Positions 16,255-27,480 are shown, numbered from the stretch's first letter. The stretch: DNA of 64,000 nt from Dechloromonas sp. H13 (GCF_009469615.1 NZ_SSXX01000002.1:331501-395500), one strand, 5' to 3'. Numbers and translations are program-made. Notes: a model not told the origin generated them from the letters alone.

Positions 16255-18549
16255 TCAGTCCGTGTGGGTTTTCGGCAGGTCGGGGCTGCGCGGCAGCATG
16301 TCTTCGGTGTCGACATTGCGGGCCTGCGCCATGTAGAGCTTGAAGTAATGGCCTTCGGCTTCCATCAGCTGGTCGTGGTTGCCGATCTCGACTATCTTGC
16401 CGCGATCCATGACGACCAGCCGGTCGGCCTTGCGCAGTGTCGACAGGCGGTGGGCGATGGCGATCGTCGTGCGGCCCTTGACCAGGTTGTCGAGGGCTTT
16501 CTGGATTTCCTTCTCGGTCTCGGTGTCGACCGCCGAAGTGGCTTCGTCGAGGATCAGGATGCGCGGGTCGATCAACAGGGCGCGCGCGATCGAGATGCGC
16601 TGGCGCTCGCCGCCGGACAGGCCCTGGCCGCGTTCACCGACCAGCGAGTCGTAGCCGTGCGGCAGGCGCAGGATGAACTCGTGGGCATGGGCGGCGCGGG
16701 CTGCGGCGATGATCTCCTGGCGCGTCGCGTTGGGCTTGCCGTAGGCGATGTTGTCGGCAATGGTGCCGAAGAAGAGGAAGGGTTCCTGCAGCACGAGACC
16801 GATGTGCTGGCGGAATTCGGCGACCGGCACCGAGCGGACGTCGACGCCGTCGATCAGCACCTGGCCTTCGGAAACGTCGTAGAAGCGGCAGATCAGGTTG
16901 ACCAGCGTCGACTTGCCGGAACCCGAATGGCCGACCAGGCCGATCATCTCGCCGGGCTGGATGACCAGGTCGACGTCCTTGGTGACGGAGCGGGTGCCGT
17001 AGCGGAAGCTGGCCTTCTTCAGTTCGAGGCGGCCGGTGACGCCGGACAGGTGCACCGGGTTGGCCGGCTCCGGCACGCTCGAAACGTGGTCGAGAATGTC
17101 GAAGATGCGCTTGGTCGACGATGCGGCGCGCTGGACTGCCGAGACGATGCGGCTCATCGAATCGAGGCGGGTGTAGAAGCGGCCGATGTAGGCGAGGAAG
17201 GCGGTCAGCGTGCCGACGGTGGAGTCGCCCTTGGCGATCTGCCAGATGCCGAAGATCCAGACCACGAGCAGCCCGACTTCGGTGAGCAGCGTCACGGTCG
17301 GGGTGAACACCGACCAGGTCTTGTTCAGCTTGTCGTTCATCGCCAGGTTGTGCTCGTTGGCGGCGCGGAAGCGGTCGCCCTCGCGCTTTTCCTGGGCGAA
17401 GGCCTTGACGACACGGATACCCGGGATGGTGTCGGCCAGCACGTTGGTCACCTCGGCCCAGACGCGGTCGATCTTCTCGAAACCGGTGCGCAGCTTTTCG
17501 CGGACGAAGTGGATCAGCCAGCCGATGACCGGCAGCGGCAGCAGCGTCACCAGCGCCAGCCACGGGTTGATGGTGAACAGGATGACGGCGGTCATCGTGA
17601 TCATCAGCACGTCGGTGGCGAAGTTGAGCAGGTCAAGGGAGAGGAAGATGTTGATGCGGTCGGTCTCGTTGCCGATGCGCGCCATCAGATCGCCGGTGCG
17701 CTTGCCGCCGAAGTATTCGAGCGACAGGCCGAGCAGGTGCTCGTAGGTGGTGGTGCGCAGGTCGCGGCCGATGCGTTCGGAAACCAGCGACAGGATGTAG
17801 GTGCGGATCCAGCCCAGTACCCAGGCCAGCATGGCGGCGCCGAGCAGGCCGCCGAGGTACATCGAGACCAGTTGCCAGTCGATTGGCTTGCCGTTCTGGA
17901 AGGGGATCAGCACGTCGTCCATCAGCGGCATGGTCAGGTAGGGCGGGACCAGCGTCGCGGCCGTCGACGCCAGCGTCAGTGCGAAGCCGAGGAAAAGCTG
18001 CCAGCGGTAGGGCCGGGCGAAACGCCACAGGCGGAACAGCGTCCACGTGGACGGGGCGACGGTGGCTTCGCGCGTGCAGATCGGGCATTCGTCCTCGCCC
18101 GGCGGCAGCGGCGCCTTGCATTTCGGGCAGATTTCCACCGTCGACCGCAATACGGGCCGGCCGGCGGCTATGCTGTCGCGGTGCAGGTCGAATTCGGCGA
18201 TGACGCTCAGCGCGGCGAGGTTGCGGCCTAGCGTGTAGCGCCAGCAGGCCAGCCGGCCCTGCTCGTCGATCAGTTCCAGCGCGCCGACACCGGCGTGGTC
18301 GACATGGTTGAGCGCCAGCCCGGCGCGCAGCGGCCAGGCCTGCCATGTTTCCTCGCCCGGCGCGCGCGCCAGCACGCGCCGGTCCGTAACAACGACCAAG
18401 CCGCTGGCGTATTGCAATCGGCCGTCGAGGTCGGTTTCCACCCAGGCCTGGGTCGTCTCGCCGGGCACCAATTGCGGCTCGACTGCGGCGGCCCAGTGGC
18501 CGGGGAGCGCCGGCTCGGTAGCGGCGTTAATTTGTGCAGTGGGGGACAT
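16255..18549 (-). CDS. Cyanophycin-metabolism-associated ABC exporter with N-terminal zinc ribbon
   Basis: This 764-residue half-transporter has a long N-terminal extension (about 1-165) ending in a double CxxC zinc ribbon (CPKCKAPLPPGEDECPICTR). It continues with a six-helix exporter domain (about 175-470) and an ATPase domain with Walker A GHSGSGKST, signature LSGGERQR and Walker B ILILDEATSAVD. The MsbA-like body and the zinc ribbon fit the transporter type that accompanies cphA/cphA' and DUF1854. Its substrate is unknown. It is the first gene of the minus-strand cyanophycin operon and is divergent from nirJ, sharing a 128-bp promoter region that holds an FNR/DNR-type box. Confidence 0.85.
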   Translation of the reverse strand: MSPTAQINAATEPALPGHWAAAVEPQLVPGETTQAWVETDLDGRLQYASGLVVVTDRRVLARAPGEETWQAWPLRAGLALNHVDHAGVGALELIDEQGRLACWRYTLGRNLAALSVIAEFDLHRDSIAAGRPVLRSTVEICPKCKAPLPPGEDECPICTREATVAPSTWTLFRLWRFARPYRWQLFLGFALTLASTAATLVPPYLTMPLMDDVLIPFQNGKPIDWQLVSMYLGGLLGAAMLAWVLGWIRTYILSLVSERIGRDLRTTTYEHLLGLSLEYFGGKRTGDLMARIGNETDRINIFLSLDLLNFATDVLMITMTAVILFTINPWLALVTLLPLPVIGWLIHFVREKLRTGFEKIDRVWAEVTNVLADTIPGIRVVKAFAQEKREGDRFRAANEHNLAMNDKLNKTWSVFTPTVTLLTEVGLLVVWIFGIWQIAKGDSTVGTLTAFLAYIGRFYTRLDSMSRIVSAVQRAASSTKRIFDILDHVSSVPEPANPVHLSGVTGRLELKKASFRYGTRSVTKDVDLVIQPGEMIGLVGHSGSGKSTLVNLICRFYDVSEGQVLIDGVDVRSVPVAEFRQHIGLVLQEPFLFFGTIADNIAYGKPNATRQEIIAAARAAHAHEFILRLPHGYDSLVGERGQGLSGGERQRISIARALLIDPRILILDEATSAVDTETEKEIQKALDNLVKGRTTIAIAHRLSTLRKADRLVVMDRGKIVEIGNHDQLMEAEGHYFKLYMAQARNVDTEDMLPRSPDLPKTHTD
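18118..18151 (-). repeat. Dispersed TGCGGTCGAC element, copy 2
   Basis: On the minus strand the core (complement of 18140-18149) is followed by GGTGGAAATCTGCCCGAAATGC. It lies in the ABC transporter gene over the zinc-ribbon codons, in a frame reading RSTVEICPKC rather than AVD. Confidence 0.55.
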
Positions 18550-18608
18550 TTGGCGAGTATACCGCGCAAGGCTTCGAATGCCTGCCTAACGCCCCATTTT
18601 CCCGGCGG

Positions 18609-18622
18609 TTGACGCACGTCAA
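18609..18622. promoter_or_regulatory. FNR/DNR/NNR-type box upstream of nirJ
   Basis: TTGACGCACGTCAA is a perfect inverted repeat with a 4-bp centre, close to the Crp-Fnr consensus TTGAT-N4-ATCAA. It lies 55 bp before the nirJ start. Such sites activate denitrification genes under low oxygen and nitric oxide. Which Crp-Fnr protein binds is unknown. Confidence 0.7.
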
Positions 18623-18677
18623 GGAGTCGCCGCCCGCGCTGCCGTTGAATACGGCGTAGCCTTCAGCAAGGAAATCC

Positions 18678-19817
18678 ATGTTTCGCATCTCCCAGTACAT
18701 GCAGGAAATCGCCGCCCCGACACCGCTCGGCCCGAAGCGCAACCCGCCCGGCCCGGTGGTGATCTGGAACCTGATCCGGCGCTGCAACCTGACCTGCAAG
18801 CATTGCTACTCGATTTCCGCCGACACCAACTTTCCCGGCGAGCTGACCACCGGGCAGGTCTACACGGTGATGGACGACCTCAAGGGCTTCAAGGTGCCGG
18901 TGCTGATCCTGTCCGGCGGCGAGCCGCTTTTGCGCCCGGACATCTACGACATCGCCAAGCGGGCCAAGAGCCAGGGCTTCTACGTCGGGTTGTCGTCGAA
19001 CGGCACGCTGATCGACGAGCGCAACATCGACCGCATCGCCGAGTGCGATTTCAATTACGTCGGCGTCTCGCTCGACGGCATCCGCGAGACACACGACAAG
19101 TTCCGCCGCCTGGACGGCGCTTTCGAGGCGTCGCTGAAGGGCATCCGCCTGTGCCGCGACCTCGGCCTGAAGATCGGCGTTCGCTTCACGATGACGCAGG
19201 ACAACGCGCACGATCTGCCCGGCCTGCTGAAGCTGGTCGAGGACGAGGGCATCGACCGCTTCTATTTCTCGCACCTCAACTACGCCGGGCGTGGCAACAA
19301 GAATCGCAAGGACGACGCCCAGCACCAGCTGACGCGGCGGGCGATGGACCTCCTCTTCGACACCTGCTGGGACTACAACCAGCGCGGGCTGGAGAAGGAA
19401 TTCACCACCGGCAACAACGACGCCGACGGCGTCTATTTCCTGTACTGGGTCCGCCGCCGCTTCCCCGATTCGGCCGCCCATGTCGAGGCCAAGCTGCGCC
19501 AGTGGGGCGGCAATTCGTCGGGCGTCAATGTCGCCAATATCGACAATCTCGGCAACGTGCACCCGGACACCATGTGGTGGCACCACAACCTGGGGAATGT
19601 GAAAGACCGGCCGTTCTCGCAGATCTGGCCGGATACGTCGGATGCGCTGATGGCCGGCCTCAAGCAGCACCCGCGGGCGGTCAAGGGGCGCTGCGGCGCC
19701 TGCGCCTACCTGGCGATCTGCAACGGCAACACGCGCGTCCGCGCGCAGCAGATGACCGGCGACGCCTGGGCCGAAGACCCGGGCTGCTATCTTTCCGACG
19801 AGGAAATCGGGCTATGA
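18678..19817 (+). CDS. nirJ: NirJ, heme d1 biosynthesis radical SAM protein
   Basis: This 379-residue radical SAM enzyme has the [4Fe-4S]-SAM motif Cys36-x3-Cys40-x2-Cys43 (RRCNLTCKHCYS), the GGEPLLRPD segment and a C-terminal Cys-rich auxiliary-cluster region (GRCGACAYLAICNGN plus DPGCYLS). NirJ replaces the two propionates of didecarboxysiroheme by oxo groups on the path to heme d1, in the cytoplasm. It is preceded by an FNR/DNR-type box and overlaps nirN (ATGA). The related AhbD/SPASM proteins act in heme b synthesis, but the adjacent nirN makes NirJ the clear choice. Confidence 0.94.
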   Translation: MFRISQYMQEIAAPTPLGPKRNPPGPVVIWNLIRRCNLTCKHCYSISADTNFPGELTTGQVYTVMDDLKGFKVPVLILSGGEPLLRPDIYDIAKRAKSQGFYVGLSSNGTLIDERNIDRIAECDFNYVGVSLDGIRETHDKFRRLDGAFEASLKGIRLCRDLGLKIGVRFTMTQDNAHDLPGLLKLVEDEGIDRFYFSHLNYAGRGNKNRKDDAQHQLTRRAMDLLFDTCWDYNQRGLEKEFTTGNNDADGVYFLYWVRRRFPDSAAHVEAKLRQWGGNSSGVNVANIDNLGNVHPDTMWWHHNLGNVKDRPFSQIWPDTSDALMAGLKQHPRAVKGRCGACAYLAICNGNTRVRAQQMTGDAWAEDPGCYLSDEEIGL

Positions 19818-21394
19818 ACCTGAGCTGGAAAATCCTGGTCCCGGCCGGCTTCGCCGCCTACTTCCTGTTCGGCATGGCGCAGCTGGCCGAGGCGGCGGAC
19901 GTTGCCGCCAATTACAAGCAGCATTGCGCCGCCTGCCACGGCGCCGAGCGCCTCGGCGGCATCGGCCCGGCGCTGCTGCCGGAAAACCTCGCCCGCCTGC
20001 GCAAGCCGGAAGCCGAAAAAGTCATCCGCGAGGGCCGCCCGGCGACGCAGATGCTTGGCTTCGGCGACAAGCTGTCGGCCGACGAGATCAAGGCGCTGGT
20101 CGACTTCGCCTACACGCCGATCAAGCCGATGCCGGTCTGGGGAGAAGCCGAGATCAGGGCTTCGCGCATCGTCAATTTCGCGCCCGGCAGCCTGCCCGGC
20201 AAGCCGCAGTTCGCCGCCGATCCCCTCAACCTGTTCGTCGTCGTCGAAAGCGGCGACCACCACGTGTCCATCCTCGACGGCGACAAGCTGGAGCCGATTC
20301 ACCGCTTCCCGACCCGCTTCGCCCTGCACGGCGGGCCGAAATTCACGCCGGACGGGCGCTATGTATTTTTCGCCTCGCGCGACGGCTGGATCACCAAGTA
20401 CGACCTGTGGAACCTCAAGGTGGTCGCCGAAGTGCGCGCCGGCATCAACACCCGCAACGCCGCAGTGTCGGGCGACGGCAAGTGGGTCGCCGTGGCCAAC
20501 TACCTGCCGCACAGCCTGGTCATCCTCGACGCCGATCTCAATCTGAAGAAGATCCTGCCGGTGGCCGACAAGGACGGCAAGGTCTCGTCGCGCGTTTCGG
20601 CGGTCTACGACGCCGCGCCGCGCCAGAGCTTCGTCGCCGCGCTGAAGGACGTCAAGGAGGTCTGGGAGGTCTCGTACAATCCCAGCGCGCCCGACCTGCC
20701 GGCCGGCATGATCCACGACTTCAAGTACAAGGAGGGTGCTTTCGTCCCCGGTTTCCTCAACCCGCAGCGCAGCCAGCTCGACGACTACCTCGACGACTTC
20801 TATTTCACCCAGGGCTACGATGAGGTGATGGGCGCCTCGCGCAACGATTCGAAGAGCGCCGTCAGCGGCCAGGTGGTCAATCTCGACGCGCGCAAGAAGA
20901 TCGCCGACCTCGAACTGCCCGGCATGCCGCACCTCGGATCGGGCATCAGCTGGAAATGGGGCGACAAGACGGTCATGGCAACGCCCAACCTCAACGAGGG
21001 GCTGATCAGCATCATCGACATGCAGACCTGGAAGACGGTCAAGCAGATTAAAACGCGCGGCCCCGGCTTCTTCATGCGCAGCCACGAGAACAGTCGCTAC
21101 GCATGGACCGATTCGATGATGAGCAAGGAGTTCAAGGACACCATGCAGATCATCGACAAGGACAAGCTCGAAGTCGTCGCCGAACTCAAGCCGGAACCGG
21201 GCAAGACCTTCGCCCACGTCGAGTTCACGAAGGATGGCAAGTACGTGCTGGCCAGCCTGTGGGAAATGGACGGCGCGCTGATCGTCTACGATGCCGCGAC
21301 GCTCAGGGAAGTGAAGCGCCTGCCGATGAAGAAGCCGGTCGGCAAGTACAACGTGTGGAACAAGATCAGCAAGTCGGAGGGGACGAGCCACTGA
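19814..21394 (+). CDS. nirN: NirN, cytochrome-cd1-like d1-heme dehydrogenase
   Basis: This 526-residue periplasmic protein has a signal/anchor segment (residues 5-26) and a cytochrome c domain with Cys38-x2-Cys41-His42 (HCAACHGAERLGGIGPALLP). An eight-bladed d1-heme propeller follows (VVESGDHHVSILDGD, PGKTFAHVEFTKDGKYVL). NirN oxidises dihydro-heme d1 to d1 and hands it to NirS. It differs from NirS in its shorter c domain and in its pairing with nirJ. Translation is coupled to nirJ by a 4-bp overlap. nirS itself is not in the window and presumably lies upstream of nirF. Confidence 0.92.
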   Translation: MNLSWKILVPAGFAAYFLFGMAQLAEAADVAANYKQHCAACHGAERLGGIGPALLPENLARLRKPEAEKVIREGRPATQMLGFGDKLSADEIKALVDFAYTPIKPMPVWGEAEIRASRIVNFAPGSLPGKPQFAADPLNLFVVVESGDHHVSILDGDKLEPIHRFPTRFALHGGPKFTPDGRYVFFASRDGWITKYDLWNLKVVAEVRAGINTRNAAVSGDGKWVAVANYLPHSLVILDADLNLKKILPVADKDGKVSSRVSAVYDAAPRQSFVAALKDVKEVWEVSYNPSAPDLPAGMIHDFKYKEGAFVPGFLNPQRSQLDDYLDDFYFTQGYDEVMGASRNDSKSAVSGQVVNLDARKKIADLELPGMPHLGSGISWKWGDKTVMATPNLNEGLISIIDMQTWKTVKQIKTRGPGFFMRSHENSRYAWTDSMMSKEFKDTMQIIDKDKLEVVAELKPEPGKTFAHVEFTKDGKYVLASLWEMDGALIVYDAATLREVKRLPMKKPVGKYNVWNKISKSEGTSH

Positions 21395-21541
21395 GGGCTC
21401 ATCCGGTTTCGGGGCGAAAACCGGCGTCCACCGCAACGGTGCGCTGATTACCGCGGCCACCTCCGGGCGCAGCATGCCCGCCCGTCGTGGTCGATGACCG
21501 GCAACGAACGGCCGGTTTGCTACCGGCGGCGACCCGCCCGG

Positions 21542-22696
21542 TCAGCTACAGGCGGCACGGATGATGCGTTCGGTCGTCGCCGCGTCGACCCCGGCGTGGG
21601 TGCCGAGCGCGGCATTGCCGTGCGCCAGGACGGCGGCGAAGACGCGGTCGGCGGCATCGGCCTCGACGATCCCGGCCTCCCGGAGGTGCGTCGGCATGCG
21701 CAGGCTGCGATAGAAAGCCTCGATCGCGGCGATGGTGGCTTCGGCGCCCGGCTGGTCGAGGCCGAAGACCTTGCTCCCCATCTGTTCCAGCTTGGCGCGC
21801 TTGGGCTCGATCAGTTCGCGCAGCAGGGCCGGCTGGATGATCGAAAGCGTGCGGCCGTGATCGATGTTCCACAGGGCGGTCAGCTCGACGGCGATGCGGT
21901 GGGTGATCCAGTCCTGCGGCACGCCGACGCCGACGATGCCGCACAGCGCCTGGTTGGCTGCCCACATCAGGTTTTGCTGCCAGGTCGTCTCGCGTCTTCG
22001 CTCAAAGGTGTCGGCCAGCGTCTTCAGCGTCGTCAGGACGGCTTCGGCGTAGCCGTCCTGGACCAGCGCGCCGACCGGGTAGGTCAGGTATTGCTCGCAG
22101 ACGTGGACGAAGGCGTCCACGATGCCGTTCTCCAGCTGGCGGTCCGGCAGGCTGGACATCACCTCGGGATTGAGGATGGCGAAGCGCGGGCGGGCTGGCG
22201 GAACGTAGAAGACGCGCTTTTCCAGCGTCGACTTGCGCGTGACGACGGCGCCGACGTTTGATTCCGAGCCGGTGGCCGGCAAGGTCAGCACGATGCCGAC
22301 CGGCAGCGCCTGCCGAGGATGGAACCTGCCGCTCACGATATCCCAGCCGTCGCCGTCGTACAGCGCCGCGCAGGCGACGTACTTGGCGCCATCGGCCACC
22401 GAGCCGCCGCCGACGCCGAGGATGAAACCGATTTTTTGCACTTTTGCGAGGTCGACCGCAGCCGTCAGGGTTTCGAGCGTCGGGTTGGGCTCGACACCGG
22501 CGAATTCGACGACCGCGCGCCCGGCGAGCGCCTCCGTCACCTGGTCGTAAACGCCGTTGCGCTTGATCGAGCCGCCGCCGTAGAGCAGCAGCACCTTGGT
22601 GTCCGACGGTACGAGGTCGCCCAGCCTGGCAAAGCTGTTCGGCCCAAAGACGATCTGCGTCGGGTTGTGGTAGCTGAATTCAAACAGGTAAGACAT
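21542..22696 (-). CDS. yqhD: YqhD-like iron-containing alcohol/aldehyde dehydrogenase
   Basis: This 384-residue group III metal-dependent dehydrogenase has the NAD(P)-binding motif GVGGGSVADGAKYVA. It also has LTLPATGSESN, the metal-ligand region DAFVHVCEQYLT...GVPQDWITHRIAVELT and HGRTLSIIQPALL, all close to E. coli YqhD, an NADPH-dependent aldehyde reductase that detoxifies reactive aldehydes. The start chosen is the ATG at 22696 (MSYLFEFSYHNPT), which has an AGGAGG-type Shine-Dalgarno; a longer upstream reading lacks one. It is divergent from katG across a 283-bp region, so a shared response to oxidative stress is plausible but unproven. Confidence 0.9.
   Translation of the reverse strand: MSYLFEFSYHNPTQIVFGPNSFARLGDLVPSDTKVLLLYGGGSIKRNGVYDQVTEALAGRAVVEFAGVEPNPTLETLTAAVDLAKVQKIGFILGVGGGSVADGAKYVACAALYDGDGWDIVSGRFHPRQALPVGIVLTLPATGSESNVGAVVTRKSTLEKRVFYVPPARPRFAILNPEVMSSLPDRQLENGIVDAFVHVCEQYLTYPVGALVQDGYAEAVLTTLKTLADTFERRRETTWQQNLMWAANQALCGIVGVGVPQDWITHRIAVELTALWNIDHGRTLSIIQPALLRELIEPKRAKLEQMGSKVFGLDQPGAEATIAAIEAFYRSLRMPTHLREAGIVEADAADRVFAAVLAHGNAALGTHAGVDAATTERIIRAACS
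22428..22462 (-). repeat. Dispersed TGCGGTCGAC element, copy 3
   Basis: On the minus strand GGCTGCGGTCGAC (core 22451-22460) is followed by CTCGCAAAAGTGCAAAAAATCGG. It lies inside the YqhD-like gene and reads AAVDLAKVQKIG. Confidence 0.6.
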
Positions 22697-22867
22697 GGTC
22701 GGCTCCTCCTTGGCGACTGGGCGGCACGGGAAAGTCACATCGTCCGGCTTCGCCGCTGCCGTTTCGGATGCTTCCGGGCGCCGTTGCTGCGCGTCATGCT
22801 TTCGCGATCTCAAGTTTAGGCGTTGGGGCAGCCAATAGCACAGGCGCGATACGCCAGCCGTAGCGCG

Positions 22868-22904
22868 ATAGCGCCAATGTATCGTCGCTATAGCACCAAC
22901 TCAA
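22868..22904. promoter_or_regulatory. OxyR-like binding site upstream of katG
   Basis: ATAG, GTAT, ATAG and TCAA elements are spaced exactly 7 bp apart (22868, 22879, 22890, 22901). This resembles the OxyR tetramer consensus ATAG-N7-CTAT-N7-ATAG-N7-CTAT, with two perfect and one near-perfect quarter sites. It lies about 80-110 bp before the katG start, a known OxyR target. No oxyR gene is in the window. Confidence 0.55.
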
Positions 22905-22946
22905 TAGAAACTGAAACACTAGTTGACTAAGCTGCGTAGTGAATAA

Positions 22947-25190
<2,244 letters not shown>

Positions 25191-25231
25191 GGGCCGGGCC
25201 GGCGCCCGGGTGCGCCGGCAACGGGAAGATC

Positions 25232-25263
25232 AGGGGCAGTGCCGGAGATTCCGGACTGCCCCT
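25232..25263 (+). terminator. Terminator hairpin after katG
   Basis: AGGGGCAGT and ACTGCCCCT form a 9-bp stem with an inner CCGGA/TCCGG stem. A second perfect GC-rich hairpin (GCCGGCGC/GCGCCGGC) lies just before, at 25198-25219. Only a weak T-rich tail follows. Confidence 0.55.
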
Positions 25264-25310
25264 GCTTCATTGGGTTGCCGGCGGCCATTTCCGGTTCGCC
25301 GATCGGATCT

Positions 25311-25345
25311 GCTGCGGTCGACGGCAAAAATCGGCCAAAATCGGG
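25311..25345 (+). repeat. Dispersed TGCGGTCGAC element, copy 4 (intergenic, archetype)
   Basis: GCTGCGGTCGAC (core 25313-25322) is followed by GGCAAAAATCGGCCAAAATC. It is intergenic and ends 4 bp before the start codon of the L,D-transpeptidase gene, where a Shine-Dalgarno would be expected. It is the clearest two-block copy. Confidence 0.65.
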
Positions 25346-25348
25346 GTC

Positions 25349-26059
25349 ATGTCTTCTGCGCAACCATCCCGACCACTCACGGCGGCATCCCGCCAGTTGC
25401 TGGTCGTCGTCGCGGCGCACTGGGAGAGCCGCGCCGGGCGCTTGCGGCGCTTCGCCCGCGCCGGCGTCGACGGTGGCTGGCAACCCGTCGGCGACGCGCT
25501 GGCGGTCAGCCTGGGGCGCGCTGGGCTGGCGTGGGGGCGGGGCCTGCATCCGCCGGTCGCCGGGGCCGGGCCGCTGAAGCGCGAGGGCGACGGTCGCTCG
25601 CCGGCCGGTGTTTTCGCGATCACGGCGTTGTTCGGCGATGCCGACAGCCCGCTGGCACGCACCGCGAAACTGCCCTACCTGGCGGCCAGCGCCGCGCTCA
25701 AGGCCGTCGACGACCCGGCGTCCGCGCATTACAACCGGATCGTCGACCTGTCCTCGCTGGCGCAGCCCGACTGGACATCGTGCGAGGACATGCTGCGCGC
25801 CGACGGCCGTTACGCGATCGGCGCCGTCGTCGCCCACAACGCCGATCCGCCGCTGCCGGGCGCCGGGTCGTGCATCTTCCTGCACGTCTGGGAATGCGCA
25901 GGGGCACCGACCGCGGGGTGCACGGCGATGTCCCGCGCCGCCATGAGCGACCTTGCCGGATGGCTGGACGGAGCGGCGGCACCGCTGCTGGTGCAACTGC
26001 CGCAGGCGGAATACGAGCGCAAGCGCGCGGACTGGGCGTTGCCGCCGTTCATCCCGTAG
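25349..26059 (+). CDS. L,D-transpeptidase (YkuD-type) family protein
   Basis: This 236-residue protein has a YkuD catalytic core: KREGDGRSPAGVF, then a His (SCIFLHVWE, His179) and the catalytic Cys191 in PTAGCTAMS. Such enzymes cross-link or hydrolyse peptidoglycan peptides in the periplasm. No convincing signal peptide is visible from the ATG at 25349, which also has no good Shine-Dalgarno because the dispersed repeat abuts it. A downstream start or an unannotated leader is therefore possible. The spacing to katG indicates a separate transcript. Confidence 0.8.
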   Translation: MSSAQPSRPLTAASRQLLVVVAAHWESRAGRLRRFARAGVDGGWQPVGDALAVSLGRAGLAWGRGLHPPVAGAGPLKREGDGRSPAGVFAITALFGDADSPLARTAKLPYLAASAALKAVDDPASAHYNRIVDLSSLAQPDWTSCEDMLRADGRYAIGAVVAHNADPPLPGAGSCIFLHVWECAGAPTAGCTAMSRAAMSDLAGWLDGAAAPLLVQLPQAEYERKRADWALPPFIP

Positions 26060-26162
26060 CCGGTCGGTGCGCCGTGTGGCGTGCCGGGCGACATGCCGTC
26101 GCGGTGACAGTTGCCGGCGGCGCCGATAGACTGACGGCCTTTCAGCCATCCCGTCCCTGCCC

Positions 26163-27407
26163 GTGCTCAATCGAATCTGGACCGCCTTCATCCTCGTCGG
26201 CTTCGTCGCGGCGCTCGTCCAGACGCTGCAGGGCGACCTGGCGGTGTTCACCCGCGTCCTCAACGGCCTGTTCGACACGGCGAAAACCGGCTTCGAGATC
26301 GCCCTCGGGCTGGTCGGCATTATGAGCCTGTGGCTGGGGGTGATGAAGATCGGCGAGCGCGGCGGGCTGATCCAGTTGTTCGGGCGGGCACTGGCGCCGT
26401 TCTTCCGCCGCGTCTTTCCCGACATTCCGCCCGGCCATCCGGCGAGCGGCAGCATCGTGATGAACGTCAGCGCCAACATCCTCGGCCTCGACAACGCGGC
26501 GACGCCGCTCGGCCTCAAGGCGATGCGCGAGCTGCAGGAAATCAACCCGCACAAGGACACGGCGAGCAATCCGATGATCATGTTCCTGGTGCTCAACACG
26601 GCCGGCATCACGCTGATTCCGACCTCGGTGATCGCCATCCGCCAGAGCATCGCCTTGAAGCAGGGGCTGGTCGGCTTCAACGCCGCCGACATCTTCCTGC
26701 CGACGCTGCTCGGCACCTTCGTGTCGTTCTGCGCCGGGCTGGTTGCGGTGGCGGTCTGGCAGCGCATCAACCTGTTCTGCCGGCCGGTGCTCGCCTTCTT
26801 TGCCGGCTTCGCGGCGCTGATGGGCGGGCTGTATTTCTGGCTGGCCGGCATGCCGCCCGAGCAGATGGCGCAGATGATCGGCCTCCTCGGCAGCGGCATC
26901 ATCGTGTCGATCATCGTGCTCTTCGTCGCCGTCGCGGCGTGGCGCGGGATCGATGTCTATGAAAGCTTCGTCGAGGGCGCCAAGGAAGGCTTCGGCGTCG
27001 CCGTACAGATCATTCCCTACCTGATCGCCATGCTGGTGGCGATCTCGGTCTTCCGCACCACGGGCTGCATGGATTACGTGATCGGCGCCATCCGCGCCGG
27101 CGTGCTGGCGCTCGGCCTCAACGACGATTTCGTGCCGGCGCTGCCGGTCGGGCTGATGAAGACGCTTTCCGGCAGCGGCGCGCGCGGCCTGATGGTGGAC
27201 GTGATGACGACCTACGGCGTCGATTCCTTCCAGGGCAAGCTGGCTGCGATCATCCAGGGGTCGACCGAGACGACCTTCTACGTGCTGGCCGTCTATTTCG
27301 GCAGCGTCAATATCACCAAGACCCGCTACGCCGTGGCCGGCGGCCTGATCGCCGACGCCGTCGGGCTGGTCGGCGCGATCCTGATCGGCTACGCCTTCTA
27401 TCACTGA
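26163..27407 (+). CDS. SpmA-SpmB fusion, nucleoside-recognition (Gate) domain membrane protein
   Basis: This 414-residue membrane protein consists of two Gate domains fused. The SpmA-like half is about 1-200 (SIVMNVSANILGLDNAATPLGLKAM, FLVLNTAGITLIPTSVIAIR). The SpmB-like half is about 225-414 (GFGVAVQIIPYLIAMLVAISVFR, GSTETTFYVLAVYFGSVNITKTRY). In sporeformers SpmA and SpmB are separate and affect spore core dehydration. In proteobacteria the fusion is common and its function is unclear. The start is GTG at 26163, at the head of the first membrane segment. Confidence 0.85.
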   Translation: MLNRIWTAFILVGFVAALVQTLQGDLAVFTRVLNGLFDTAKTGFEIALGLVGIMSLWLGVMKIGERGGLIQLFGRALAPFFRRVFPDIPPGHPASGSIVMNVSANILGLDNAATPLGLKAMRELQEINPHKDTASNPMIMFLVLNTAGITLIPTSVIAIRQSIALKQGLVGFNAADIFLPTLLGTFVSFCAGLVAVAVWQRINLFCRPVLAFFAGFAALMGGLYFWLAGMPPEQMAQMIGLLGSGIIVSIIVLFVAVAAWRGIDVYESFVEGAKEGFGVAVQIIPYLIAMLVAISVFRTTGCMDYVIGAIRAGVLALGLNDDFVPALPVGLMKTLSGSGARGLMVDVMTTYGVDSFQGKLAAIIQGSTETTFYVLAVYFGSVNITKTRYAVAGGLIADAVGLVGAILIGYAFYH

Positions 27408-27421
27408 AAAACGGCAGGGCT

Positions 27422-27457
27422 GCTGCGGTCGACGGGCAAAAATAGGCGAAAATCACG
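27422..27457 (+). repeat. Dispersed TGCGGTCGAC element, copy 5 (intergenic)
   Basis: GCTGCGGTCGAC (core 27424-27433) is followed by GGGCAAAAATAGGCGAAAATC, in the 73-bp gap between spmAB and rluE. It is very similar to copy 4. Confidence 0.65.
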
Positions 27458-27480
27458 GTTTTCCGTTGCCGGCCCGTCGC

